Below the pieces are notes generated by a model. It saw nothing but the letters and a program-made list of their open reading frames with translations. It was not told the DNA's origin and made no database searches. A DNA stretch of 43,630 bases, from contig MEDY01000282.1 of the NCBI GenBank assembly GCA_001724265.1, positions 1 to 43,630 on the forward strand, read 5' to 3'. Numbering within the stretch: position 1 is the stretch's first letter; each line of letters opens with the position of its first letter. The DNA comes from Rhizaria sp. SCN 62-66. Lineage: Eukaryota > Rhizaria, unplaced. Shown piece after piece: positions 1 to 10,961 of the stretch. Made by a program: the position numbers and the translations under genes.

Positions 1-1728
1 CGGGGCCGGAGCCCGCGGCTGCGGCGGCTGCGGCGGCCTGCGCGGCGGCGACGGCAGCGGCGGCCGCGGGCGGCAGAGGCGTGCGCGCGCGCGCCCAACC
101 CTCGGCGAGACAGGGCGGCGAGCAGTAGAGCGTCTCGCGTGTGGGCAGCCCCGCGCGCACGCTCGGGAGACACTGCAGCGTGGCCGGCGCGTCGCAGCGC
201 ACGCACACGCGCCGCTCCGCGCGCAGCCACACCGCCGTCACCAGGGCGTCTGTCGGCGCCAGCGCCGCGGCAGCCAGCGCCGCCGCAGCCGCAGCGACGG
301 CCTGCGACTGCGACTGGGCTTGCGCTTGCGCGGGAGTCTCGTTGCTGTTGTTGTTGCTGTTGTTGTTCGCTGTGGTGTCGGCATCTGCGTCCGCGGTGGG
401 CGCGGGTGGGCGCAGGATGAGCTGGCGGCCGCGGTACGAGAGGCAGACGTAGGGGCGCAGGGGGCAGCCCACCACGGCGGGCTGCGCCGGCATCGACACC
501 AGGTCCAACACGGGCTGCTCCACGGCACCAAGGTCGCTCTCGCACTCGGTGGCGCTACTGACGCTGGCATTGACTGAGGCAGAGCCAGAGCTAGAGGTCG
601 CGGCGGCGGAAGCAGAGCCAGCCTTAGGGGAGCTGAGGCCAGCGGACGCAGCACTGCTGCTGTTGCTGTTGCTGTTGTTGCAGTCGTCATCGCCGTCCTT
701 GCCGGCCGCACTGTTCGCGCTCTTACTGCTGCTGTTACTGCTGCTGGGAGCGACGTGCGCGTTGAAGAGCGTCTCGAAGTCGCCCACGGTCACCACCGAG
801 GGGTGGATCACGGTGCCCGCGCACGTCGCGGCGGTCAGCGCGCGTAGTGGGGCCACGGCGCCCAGTGCGCCCGTCCCGGCCCCCGCGCCCGCGCCCGCGC
901 CCGCGCCAGTGCCGGGGCCGGTACCGGCGGAGTCCTGGGCGGCCGCGGCGGAGGCGGCGGCGGCCGCGGCGGCGGCGCGCGCGGCCTTGCGGCTGGACCC
1001 GCCGAACGCGCCCCCGGCCCCCGCAGCGGCCGCGGACGGCGTGGCGGCGGCGGCGGCGGCCGTGGACAGCGCGGAAAGAGCGGCGGCCGTGGCGGCGACC
1101 TGGAAGGGATAGATGAGCCCGGCGTCGAGCGCGCTGCGCCCGTGCGCGTGCCCCGCCAGTCCGCCGTCGGGGCACGACGAGTCCGCCGCAGCCGTGGCAG
1201 TGGCAGTGGCAGTGGCGGAGTCGGCGGCGTCGTCGGCCATGTCGGCGCCGTTCACGTTGACGGTGACGGTCACGGCGGCCGCGGAGACCGGCACCGGCGA
1301 GGAGACAGCAACCGGCTTATCAGAGCTGCCGGTACCGTCATCATTGTTGTTGTTGCTGCTGTTGCCGCTGGTGTTGCTGTTGCTGGTGTTGTTGGCGTTC
1401 GCCGCAGTGGCGCTGGTGCCGACGTCCGCGCTGTCGGCAGCGTCCCCGGGGGCCGGCGTGGGCGCGGGCGTCAGCGCGGGCGTCATCGCGGGCGTGTGCG
1501 CGGCCGTCGTCGTCGCTGTCGTCGTCGCTGTAGCCGCGCCCGCGTCGCGGCCGCCGAGCCCCAGCGCGAGCAGGTCGCAGCTGGCGCCCGTGCGCGTGGG
1601 CGGCGCCGCGCAGAAGACGCCCTGCGGCGCGTAGGGCGACCACCACGGGACCGGCGGCGCCTGCGGGGCGCTGCCGCCGCCACCACCACTGGAGCTGCTG
1701 CTCGAGCCGCCGCCGGCGCCCGCACTGC

Positions 1729-1761
<33 letters not shown>

Positions 1762-2057
1762 GGGCCTGGGCCTGGGCCTGCGCATGGGAAAGCGAGTGTG
1801 CGTGCGAGTGCGAATGCACGGGGGTCAGTCCGGGCGGCGGCAGCGGCGCCTGCTGCTGCTGCATCTGCTGCTGCTGGCCGTGGCCGCCGAGCCCGAGCCC
1901 GTGACCGTGGCCGTGCGAGGGCCCGTGCGGGTACGAGTAGGCGTACGGCAGCGCGGGGGGCGCGCTCGAGTAGGGGTAGTAGATTCCGTTGATCGTGTGG
2001 CCCAGCGGGCCGCTGCTATTGCCGCCGCCGCCGGCGCCGTTCGCGCTGGCGCCAGAA

Positions 2058-2089
<32 letters not shown>

Positions 2090-3853
2090 GGGCACCGGGT
2101 ATCCGCCGAAGCTGAATGCGCCGGCCGGGACGCCGCCCGCGGCGTTGGCGGCGCTGTTGGGGAAGAGAGCGAGCCCGGCGTGGGCGGCCGCGGCGTAGTC
2201 GGCGTACTCGCCGAAGCCCGCCGTGGCCGCCGCGGCAGAGCCGGGGCCGGAGGCGGCGTTGGCGTTGGACTGAGCAGCCGAGGGGCCGTAGGGATAGAGC
2301 CCACCGGGCCCGGGGCCGGGGCCGACGGAGGCACCGCCGCCCGCGCCGCCCGAGGCGCTGGCGGACACGGCCGAGGAGTAGCCGCGGCCGCCCGCCGCCG
2401 CCGGGGGCCCGTCGGTGTCGTAGATGGCGATGCGAGCGCCGGGCGCGGGCGGGGACTGCAGTCCGCCCCCGCCGGCGACGCCGGCGCCAGCGCTGCTGCC
2501 GCCGAGGCCGCCGCTGCCGCCGTGGCTGAGGCTGTGTCCGTGGTGTCCGTGACCGTGGCCAAGGCCGTGCAGCCCGTGGCCGTGGCTCGCGCTGGCCGCC
2601 GCGGACGCGCCTGCAGCGCTGAGGAGGCCCGGGTGCTGCGCCGCGCCGCCGCCGCCGCTGTTGGCGGAGCTGCCGGCGGCGCTGACGAGCCCGCTGTGGT
2701 GGTGCATGCTGTGGTGCGGGTGGTGCGGCATGCCCCCGCCCCCGCCCATAGTGAGCCCGCCCATGCCCATCGCACCCAGCGCTGGGCCGCCGTGGCCGCC
2801 GCCGTGCGCTAGCGCCCCGGGGTGCCCGTGGCCGCCGCCGTGGCCGTGCGCGGCGTGCCCCAGGTGGCCGTGGCCGCTGCCGCCGCCGCCGTGCACGTTG
2901 AGCCCCAGCCCGTGTCCGCCGTGCGCCGCCAGTGCGTGCGCGTGCGCATGCGGGTGCGCGTGCAGCGTGGGGTGCCCGTGCCCGCCGCCCGCGTGGGCGC
3001 CGCTGAGCGCGGCGAGTCCGCGGCCGTCGTGGTGGCCGAGGCCGTGGCCGTGGCCGAGGTGGCTCAGCCCGGTCCCGCCGGAGCCACCGGCCCCGGCCCC
3101 CGCCCCGCTATGCATGGCGACCAGGTGACCGTGTGCGCCGTGGCCGTGGCCGTGTGCCTGCGCATGGGCCTGTGCCTGGTACGAGGCGGAGCTGGCGAGC
3201 ATCGGCGCCGAGAGTGCGTACGGGTAGCCGACGTAGTAGGGCGAGTACATGTCGCTGCTGTTGCTGTTGTTGCTGTTGACGCCACCGGAGCCGCTGCTGT
3301 TGGCGGCGGCCGCGGCGGCCAGCAGGTGCGGCGGCAGCGACGGGCCCGCAGTGGCCGCGGCCCCGGGGCCGGCCGTCTGGCCCGAGCCGGCAGCAGAGGC
3401 GGCGGCGGAGGCTGAGGAGGGCGTGAAGGGCGTGGCCGTGGGCGTGAAGGCGGTGCTGGTAAGACTGGCCAGCCGCAGCGCCGCCAGAGACGACTGCTGC
3501 GAGCCCCCCGCCGCGGCTGCAGACGAGGAAGACGAAGACGAGGACGAGGACGACTGAGCTGCAGACGCAGAGGCCGAGGCTGAGGACGAGGCTAAGGACG
3601 AGGATGGGGTGGGCGATAGCGAGGGCAGCGGCGGCGACGGCGAGGGCACGAAGGGCGCCGCAGCGACCGTGAGCCCACCCGCAGCGGCCGCCAAGCCCGC
3701 GGCGGAGGCCGAGGACGGCAAGAACGGGGCCGCGGAGCCGTCGTAGACCGTGCCGCTGCGGCTCACGCTGGCGCTGCCAGGGGTCGAGGCAGCGGCTGAG
3801 CTGGGCACGAACGGGCGGCCGGGCACAAACACGCCCGCCATCGCGGGGCCCTG

Positions 3854-3908
<55 letters not shown>

Positions 3909-4366
3909 GCGGCGGCGGCGGCGGCGGCAGCTGCGGAGGACGAGGAGGATGAGGCTCCGTGGCCGCGGCGGCCGGAGGCGGCGCCGGCGACCGCGCCCAG
4001 CGCCGTGCCGGAGGGCGTAAAGGCCAGCGCAGTCGGCGTCAGCACCGAGACAGGGGTGCTCGAGCCCGCACCAGCGGCAGCACTCGCACCGGAGCCAGCG
4101 CCAGCGCCAGTGAGCGATCCAGGATTAGCGGAGGAGCTAGAGCCGGCCGGTGCGTGCGAGGATGAAGACGAGGCCGAAACCGAGAGCGAGGTGCTGGATT
4201 GGAGAACCAGGCGGCTGGCAGGGACGCCCGCGGAAGCTGCGCCGGCGGCGTTGGCGGCGCTAGCGGCTGCCGCGGCAGCGGCGGTCGGGGAGGTGACACT
4301 GTGGGAGGCACCGCCGCCGCCGCGCGCGTGTGTGCGGTGGGAATGTGAGTTGGTGTGTGAGTGCAT
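1..4366 (-). CDS. CCR4-like mRNA deadenylase, N-terminal part (3' end beyond left edge)
   Basis: One minus-strand frame is open from the ATG at 4366-4364 to the window edge, 1,455 codons with no stop and no intron needed. Residues about 1-1290 are low complexity: long Ala runs, Ser runs, His-Gly runs, Asn/Ser runs and a Gln run near 1727-1758. Around residues 1297-1310 comes VVGCPLRPYVCLSYRG, and then residues 1388-1419 hold CVRC, ATLQC and LYCSPPC followed by W (cysteines at 205, 196, 172, 124 and 112). Plant CCR4 proteins carry the same order, IVGCxLxPYV then ATLQC, then a HCSxKC...W motif, just before the endonuclease/exonuclease/phosphatase catalytic domain. I therefore infer a CCR4-NOT exonuclease that shortens poly(A) tails; its catalytic residues would lie left of position 1. 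An in-frame stop upstream (plus-strand tta near 4565) supports this start, though a further 5' exon is possible. Family call is fairly sure; the 1.3-kb-residue extension is unusual. Confidence 0.8.
1727..1759. repeat. (CTG)n tract encoding polyglutamine on the minus strand
   Basis: About ten CTG units; in the minus-strand CCR4-like frame they read CAG and give a Gln run followed by Ser-Ser-Ala-Gly. Confidence 0.85.
3856..3930. repeat. (CAG)17 followed by (CGG)7 trinucleotide tract
   Basis: Seventeen perfect CAG units (3856-3906) run directly into CGG units. In the minus-strand CCR4-like frame they read as GCT then GCC, one long polyalanine run. The purity of the CAG part suggests recent expansion. 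Confidence 0.9.
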
Positions 4367-5190
4367 AAGTTGCAGGGGCGCAGGAGCGCCAATGGCACCG
4401 CGGTGAGCGGTGGTGAAGGTTGCCGAAAGAAAAGGAGTGCGGGAAGTCAAGGGATAGAGACAGGACCAGGCCGTTGGATGCTGGTGCTGACTGGCCGAAA
4501 AGGGGGCGACAAAAGAAGGGGTAGATGAGCGTGTGGCCGACGCAGGCACAATAAAGAAGCAAATTTAAACATATAAAGTTACGACATTTGTCCCGCACAG
4601 ACAGATACAGCACGGCGCTCCTAACGGGGGGTTGATATGATCGAAATAAGCGGCGTGCGCGGACTGCGCACCGCACCCCTTCAGAAGCGGCCCAATAGCT
4701 CGAGGTCTCCAACATCAAGCGGACTGCAACAGGTGCAGCACTCTCCGTAATGACGCAAACTACGTCAATTTTAAACCGTGACGCAAAAGACGGAACTTCA
4801 GACGTACAAGAGTCAACGGCGTGGCCGCAGCAGGGGGCGTTGTGATACTCTCTCGCCTTCCAGCTTTTTCGCGAACCGCTCCTCGGTCCAAGCATGACTG
4901 ACGGCCGACTTCGACCACAAACGGATGCATGTTAGGACACGTCAGCATATTGCAGAGCTGGACCGCAAACAAGCTAAAATTTCACATTCTGTGATTTAAC
5001 ACACAGTACTCGAATTGTATTTCTTTTTATCTTTTCACAGATGCTTTATACATGCGTGTCCACTTCATTCAAGTCTTCTCTCTTATCAGTCCTTTGATCC
5101 TCTCGCCTCTCATCCCCCTTCAGCAGTCAAGAGACGCTCCATTCTCGCATTTTCTTGTTTGTAGTCGTCCACACAGTGAACGCCTTAGCA
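4367..5190. promoter_or_regulatory. Divergent intergenic region between the CCR4-like gene and the TAG-containing gene
   Basis: This 824-bp spacer separates two genes pointing away from each other, so it should hold both promoters and 5' leaders. GC content falls sharply from the flanking exons, and the part next to the right-hand gene is pyrimidine-rich on the plus strand (5020-5160). I see no TATA box, conserved element or RNA gene that I can defend. Confidence 0.5.
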
Positions 5191-8100
5191 ATGCCACTTC
5201 GGGGCGCGCGTTTTATGCGCTCTGCAGCTGTGCGCCTGACGCTGCTAGCCGCTGCGCTTGTGTTCGTTGTCACACTCGTTGCAGACCGCACTGTAGCAGC
5301 CCACAGCTCTTCTGCGCCCGCGCGGTACGACGGCCACGGTGTGCACAAGAAGCATGGTCACAACGTTGGCAACACGTACGAGTCGCTCCCGAGCCTCCAC
5401 GACGACGACGACGACGATGACGACGATACTTTGTACGACTACGAAAGTCATATAAATGGTAACACAGGTCACAAGGATCGAAATCAGGCGCGTAAGGACC
5501 GCAAGCGCGAGCGCAAGCTCCAGCACAAGCAGGCCAAGAAAGGCCACGGCGGCAAGAAGCAGCGCCGCCACAATAATCGTGACACCGCCTCTGACCTGGC
5601 GCGCATGTCCAGGCGTTACGGCGTGAGCGCGTCGGACATCGTGGCGGCCCGCGCCGAGCTCGAGTCTCTGCGGGCCGCGCTTAGGGCCAGCGACGCCGCG
5701 CGCGCGGAGGCCTCCGAGGCCGCGGCCACGCTCGACGCCGAGCGCAGGCGCGCCGCCGCGAACGGAGAGCTCATGCGCGCGGCCGAGGCCGCCGTCGTGG
5801 CCGAAACACGCGCCGCGGTCGAGCAGGCGCGCGACCAGGCCGGCGCCCGCGCGCGCGAGACTGCCGTCCAGGCCGAGCGCGCCGCGGCGGTGGCTGCGCA
5901 AGCCGACCGCGACGCTGCGACCGCCCAGGCGGAACGCGCGCGCCTGCAGAAGGCCAGCGAGGACGCGCGAGCGCAGGCCAAGGCTGCGGCGGAGAGGGCG
6001 CGCGAGGCCGCCAAGGTCAAGGCCGGCCGGAAGGACGCGATGCGGACCGCCGTGGCCGCAGCCAGCTCCGCGCGGTCCGCCCTAGAAGCGGTTCGGATTG
6101 AGGCTGAGGCCGCCGGCGCTGGCGCTGGCGCTGAGACCGCGAGCGTCGAGACCGTGGCCGCTCCGCAGCGGGCGTGGTAGCGCGCGGAGAAAGCCAAACG
6201 CACCGCTGGGAAGCTGTATGACGAGGCGTTTCGAGAGGTCGACAAGCGGCGTCAGGAGGCGGAGGCCGCGGCGGCTACGGCGGCTGCGGCGGAAAAGACT
6301 GAGGCGCGGGCGGCCGCAGCTGAGGCCGCGGCCAAGGCAGAGCGCGAACGAGCTGTCGCGGCCGCGGCCGCCGCGGAAAAGACCCGGGCTGCTTCGGCAG
6401 CAGAGGCTGCAGCTGCCAAGGCTAATGCTGAGGCTAAAGCAGCGGCTGAAGCCAAGTCTGCTGCTAAGACCACATTTAACGCTCATGCGGACGCTATTGA
6501 GGCCCCCGGGCCCGGAGCCAGCGGCGGCGGCGTCTGGCGCTGGCTGCCCGCTGGCATCGCGCTGGCCTGGGACCACGTCTTTGACTGGGACGCGCGGTGG
6601 GGCGCCGACTCGGGCTGGGACTGGGACTGGGGGCTCGGCGCGAGACCGGCCGCCGGCTGGCTGGCGTCCGCTGCGGGCCTGTTGACGCTCGCTGCGTGCG
6701 TGTTCACGATCGTCGCGGGCGTGGGGGCGCTCTTTACGGGCACGGCCACAAAGGCTGCTGCTGTCAAGCCGGCTGACATTGTTGCCGCGAATGACGCCCA
6801 GGCGCAAGCGCAGTCGCGCTCAGATGCTCTTGACTCAGAGGCTTCAGAGGAGTCAGCGTCCGAGCCTGAGGCTGATGGCGGCAGTGAGATGGAGACTTGC
6901 GTTGAGTCCGACGAGGACACTGACGAAGGCAACAGCAACAGCCGCCTCAATGGTACCATTGATGGCAGCAGCAAAGTCAACGGAGGTGAACGCAAGGATG
7001 AGCGCCGGCCTGTGGCTAAGACTGCTGCTGAGACTGCCGATGAGAGTGAGGATGGGGACGTGGATGACTTGGGCGCCGAGCGGGATAATGGACGCGAGTG
7101 GGAGTGGGAAATCGTCACAGACGACAACGCTCACGACCAAAACAGCGTGAATCGAGCAGACGACAATGTCTCTGTCAGTGACGTTGAGGGCGCTGTGTCT
7201 TCACGGACGCGTGACTGCAACAACGAGAGCAGCGAGGGCAACAACAACAGCAGCAGCTGCAACAACTGTAGCAGCATCAGCGTGAGCAGCAGCATTGTCG
7301 TTCCCAATGGCAGCGGCAGTGGCTGCAGTCGCGCGCACGCGTCCAAGCCGGAGTCCGAGTCCGACGCCGCCGCTAATCAGGCTGACTTAGCCGAGAGCAG
7401 CGCAGCTCGGAGCGGTAGTGACGCTGCTGCTTCGCAGTCTGCCGCTGCTTCCGAGTCTGGCTCTGCGATCTAGAGCAAACCAGCGCCATAGGCGAAACCA
7501 GAGCTCGACGATCCGCCTCTAGTTGCTCCTTCTGCCAGTCCGCGGCCGGACATGCTCCCCGAAGACTGCGATGCCGTCGACGCTATCGACGCTCACAGTC
7601 GTCATGACGACCGTGTAAGTGACCCTGAGCGCAACAGTCAGAACGCTCTCGTCCCTGTGTCGGCCCCCGTTACGGTGGCGACCCACGCTGTCGTCGCTGT
7701 GTCAAGCGACAACTCTCTGCAACTCAGTGGCAGCAGCAATGCCAACAACAAGAGTAGTCGCGGCGGAAACAGCGCTGCGCCCGACATTAACCTCAATATC
7801 AGCGTTAGCATTAATGGGTTAAACAGCAACAACGGCGGCTCTGCCTTGCCGCGGCGGCGCAACGACCAACTCTCCGCCCGCCAGAACCGCGTCGTTCGGA
7901 GCTCACTGCGCTCGCCTCGGGCGCGCAACCAGCTCAGCAGTAGCAATGACATGGCCCTGAGGCAGGACCTTCGTGTGCTTGCGCCTGTTCATGAGAATCA
8001 TCGAAAATTTCAAAGCTTTGGGTTATGGTTGTGCTACCTCGCCGTGTGCTTCCTGATGCTGGCGGCTCTGTGGACCGCGTTAGCGCACTGGATAAATCAC

Positions 8101-9447
8101 ACCGACGCCATATACGCCGATGCGGACCGCGTTCTGAGCGAGCTGGAACCGGAGGGCTGCGAGCCTCGCGCGCAGCTCGTGCAGATTCATCGCCAGTACG
8201 ACGAGATGTCGGCGACTGCAGACCGCGAGCAGAGCGAAGACGATGCGCGTTGGAGTGAGCGCTGTGCCAACAGTGCCGTTTATAACTCCGATTTCACTTT
8301 AGAGGACGATGTGGACGCCGTCCACGCGCGCTTTGGCGGGCTGACCGACGAGAACGTCGCAGCTGCGGTGGCCGAAGCGTCAGCGGTGCGCTCGCTTGCC
8401 AGCGACTGCGCACAGTACAGGCAACGCACGGCTAAGCGCTTCGCCGCCGCAACCGAGAGGATTGACGCTTTGGCTCGCGCGAAGGCCACTGCAAAGCGCA
8501 TCACTGACGGCAAGGCGGACGCGGAAGAGCTCTGGGGCTGGCTTCGCGGCAAGCTCGGCGTTGGCAGTTCCGAGTACAAACGCGAGAGGGCCTGCGTGCG
8601 GTGGCGCAAGGCGAAAGATACCCGGCAGAAATCGCGCTTTCAGCTAGGTTCGTTGACTGGCTCACTGTCCGCGGCCTGGTTTGATGTGCTTGTGCAGGCG
8701 CGCGAAAGTCTGGGGTTCTGGGGGTCGTTTGTCTGGTTGCTAATTAGCGTTTCGCTGCTCTTCCCGCTTGTGCTGCTGCTTAAGATTATGTGCACCTTGG
8801 GGCTCTGCAATACGCGTGCCGCGCACAGTCAGGCTCCTCATGCTCCTCCTCGGATTCAGAGTGCCAATCAGGACCAGAAGCAAGATCGTCGGCGGCGAAT
8901 CCAGCAAGACCAGCAGTTGCAACAGCAACAGCAACAGCAAGCACAGTAGCCTCGGTAGAGTGCTTCAGTGTCTTACTCTGCAGCCCACTCTGGTTAGTTC
9001 TTTGCTCCGAGTCGCGCGCAGTGCCAGTCCTCCTCTATCCGCGCGTCAGACAGCGCCAACGACAGTGACCGTTGTCGTGACAGCAATGGCCGCGACCGTG
9101 GGTACACGTGGTGCTGTTGCGTCGCCAGGTCGGGCCTGTGCGCCGCCATGTGCCTCCCTTGCTCCCTGTGCGGCGCCGTCCTGCTGCTCGCGGCTGCCTC
9201 GCTCCGGACCAGCTCCGCACTGCTCAAGGCGGGACTCACGGTCACGGGCGCCGTACTGGGCGCGGCGACCGCGGCGACGGCAGCGCTGACTCTGTGCGGC
9301 TGCCCGCTACTGTTCCCGCTCCTGCTATTGTTGCACGGCATGAAGCTTGTGCTCGGCGCGGGCGGGTGCGTTGTCGCAGTGACCGCGGGCGCCGTCGCAG
9401 TGGCCTTTGACAAGTCAGGTCGGGCACTCACGCGGGCGCGTGGGTAA
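5191..9447 (+). CDS. Multi-pass membrane coiled-coil protein; frame with six internal TAG codons (recoded, read through, or decayed)
   Basis: A single reading frame runs from ATG 5191 to TAA 9445, 1,419 codons, with no frameshift and no TGA or TAA inside. It does contain TAG at 6178, 7471, 7489, 8947, 8956 and 8995. The protein reads smoothly across them. In order: an N-terminal hydrophobic signal or anchor (residues about 8-32), an Asp run (near 5400), a Lys/Arg-rich stretch, an Ala/Glu/Arg coiled coil (5620-6470) that continues in register on both sides of the first TAG, a Trp-rich patch (6530-6620), a membrane segment (6655-6745), an acidic Ser-rich region, a membrane segment (8020-8090), a soluble loop, another (8710-8800), a Gln run, then a Cys-rich hydrophobic C-terminus with about three membrane spans (9110-9410). 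I do not recognise the family. An AATAAA at 9673 and A12 at 9705 follow. Under the standard code the gene would stop after 329 residues; see the findings for the competing explanations. Confidence 0.65.
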
Positions 9448-10961
9448 CCAGCTGACACTGTGCGTGTGGGGGTGGGGGACCGATTGAAACGTTATATAGT
9501 TGAACCCCAGGCAGTGATACAAATTTTCCATTGACTGGCTGGGGTGGAATTGACTTAGACAAGAAAGATACTTCGTGAGCTGTGAGCTAATCCGCGATCA
9601 ACCTCTTGAGATGCATAATACATGCTATATGTAAAACGAAGTTGAAATGAAATTTATGACACTTATTTAAATAATAAAATTTATGTTTTATACTCTATCA
9701 TTGCAAAAAAAAAAAAGAAGAAGTTATTGTCACATAAAGGAGTTGCTGTTCCAAGCAGTGTTTTAAGGTGTTGGACCGAAAAAAGCTCTAGCAGCGATTT
9801 GCAATGGCTATGCGGAGGCTATATCCGTCATTTAAAACCCTTAAATGAAAAAGAGCTGGATGGATACAAAATCATTGTTGAGACATAGTTTATTTCTTTT
9901 ATAAATTCAAGAAGGACTCGAACTTAATGTTGTATGATCCGAAAACGAGAGTAGCTAGCCCAAGCTGGGAGAACGGTCTGGAACCTGAGGACGTTGATAT
10001 TCATGGACTTTTCGTCGTAAGAAATAGATTAATAAGAAATACAAGTAAGTTATCGGATAATATAAATACTGTTTGGCCATAATAAAGCGCTTAAACACGC
10101 ATATCACATATACCTAAGACATTTTAACTTCTTGAGATGGGCATGATCTGGCGATGGACTCGGCTAGAGACTAGGGTAAACTTACCGCGGCAATACCTTC
10201 GTCAACCAACATCAACTGTGTGCCAGGCACGTTTTGGAAGGGGTTATAATGACTGTTTTGTACTCTTTGACAATCCTTGAGGTTGTTCAGTGTAATTTTT
10301 GGTGGATGTCGGCAACTTTTGCCAAAGCAGGTCACTTGCGGTCAACCTCCCTTTGCTTTGCATCGAACTCGTCGGCAGTCTCATAGGCGGACGATCCGTG
10401 CATCAATGTGCTGCCTACAGTTTAATCTTGATGTCTACAACGTGCACGAAAGTGCGGCTGAGCACAATCACGCGAAACATGTCCGAAAATGTCAATTCTG
10501 GTACTTTAGCCTCTCACCAGACGCATCGAGGCCGTCGACAGCACCGCCCGCGGGGCGATCAAAAGCCTGATCACAGGGTTGAATATACTCGTGTTCGCGG
10601 TCGCAAAGTTGTTTTAGTGATAGAATAGCTTATAGAAAGCGCATTGGTAAAGGTTGTGAGAGATAGATACGCTTGTGAAGCCAAGTTTTGAGTCTCGCAG
10701 AATCCAGCGCGAAGTTAAGCCGCAATTTTTGTCATCGAGCGAAGTCGAAAGTTGAGTGTGCTCGGACACACTTTCGTCAAGTCATACGCTCTGGGAAATC
10801 GCCGTATGCGCGCCGTTGTTGTTATTTTGGCTCGAATAATGGGTGTCATTTTGTCAAATTGTTCTCACGCGACTCTGTCTTTGCCGTTTTACTCGTGTGC
10901 CTGCCTTTCTTTTTAGCCTCGTGTAGCGTCTCCCTCAGTTGAGGCGTTGTCTACCCCGACA
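9448..10961. other. AT-rich intergenic spacer, no gene seen
   Basis: The first 270 bases look like the 3' untranslated region of the upstream gene, with AATAAA at 9673-9678 and a run of twelve A at 9705-9716. The rest is about 40% GC with only short, patternless frames. An Sm-site-like AATTTTTGG near 10287 is followed by a small GGCAA/TTGCC hairpin, but I cannot identify an snRNA. The promoter of the next gene should lie near the right end. Confidence 0.6.
9673..9716 (+). terminator. Polyadenylation signal followed by a genomic A12 tract
   Basis: AATAAA at 9673-9678 is followed 26 bases later by twelve A. The position suits 3'-end formation for the gene ending at 9447. That the A tract is in the genome, at normal cleavage distance, is also what a reverse-transcribed copy would leave. 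Confidence 0.5.

Noticed and set aside
1142-2812. 556-codon open frame on the plus strand
   Set aside because: It is in register with, and antisense to, the CCR4-like frame. It reads as Arg/Gly/Val strings with Leu runs where the minus strand has Gln and Asn runs typical of this genome.
8954-9025. Tiny GT-AG introns that would remove the TAGs at 8956 and 8995
   Set aside because: Both TAGs sit in GT-like contexts, but the introns would be about 28-35 bases, against 102-451 for all others here, and the donors lack GTNCGT. The TAGs at 7471, 7489 and 8947 would remain.
8950-9447. Separate small membrane-protein gene starting at ATG 9148
   Set aside because: It is in the same frame as the upstream gene with no TGA or TAA between, and its Cys-rich hydrophobic start is already under way before 9148. 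A C-terminal continuation is simpler.
10170-10330. Possible U1-like or other Sm-class snRNA (ACTTACC near 10172, AATTTTTGG near 10287, GGCAA/TTGCC hairpin)
   Set aside because: Spacing is suggestive, but the U1-70K loop, U5 loop and U4/U6 pairing motifs are all absent. A covariance-model search would settle it.
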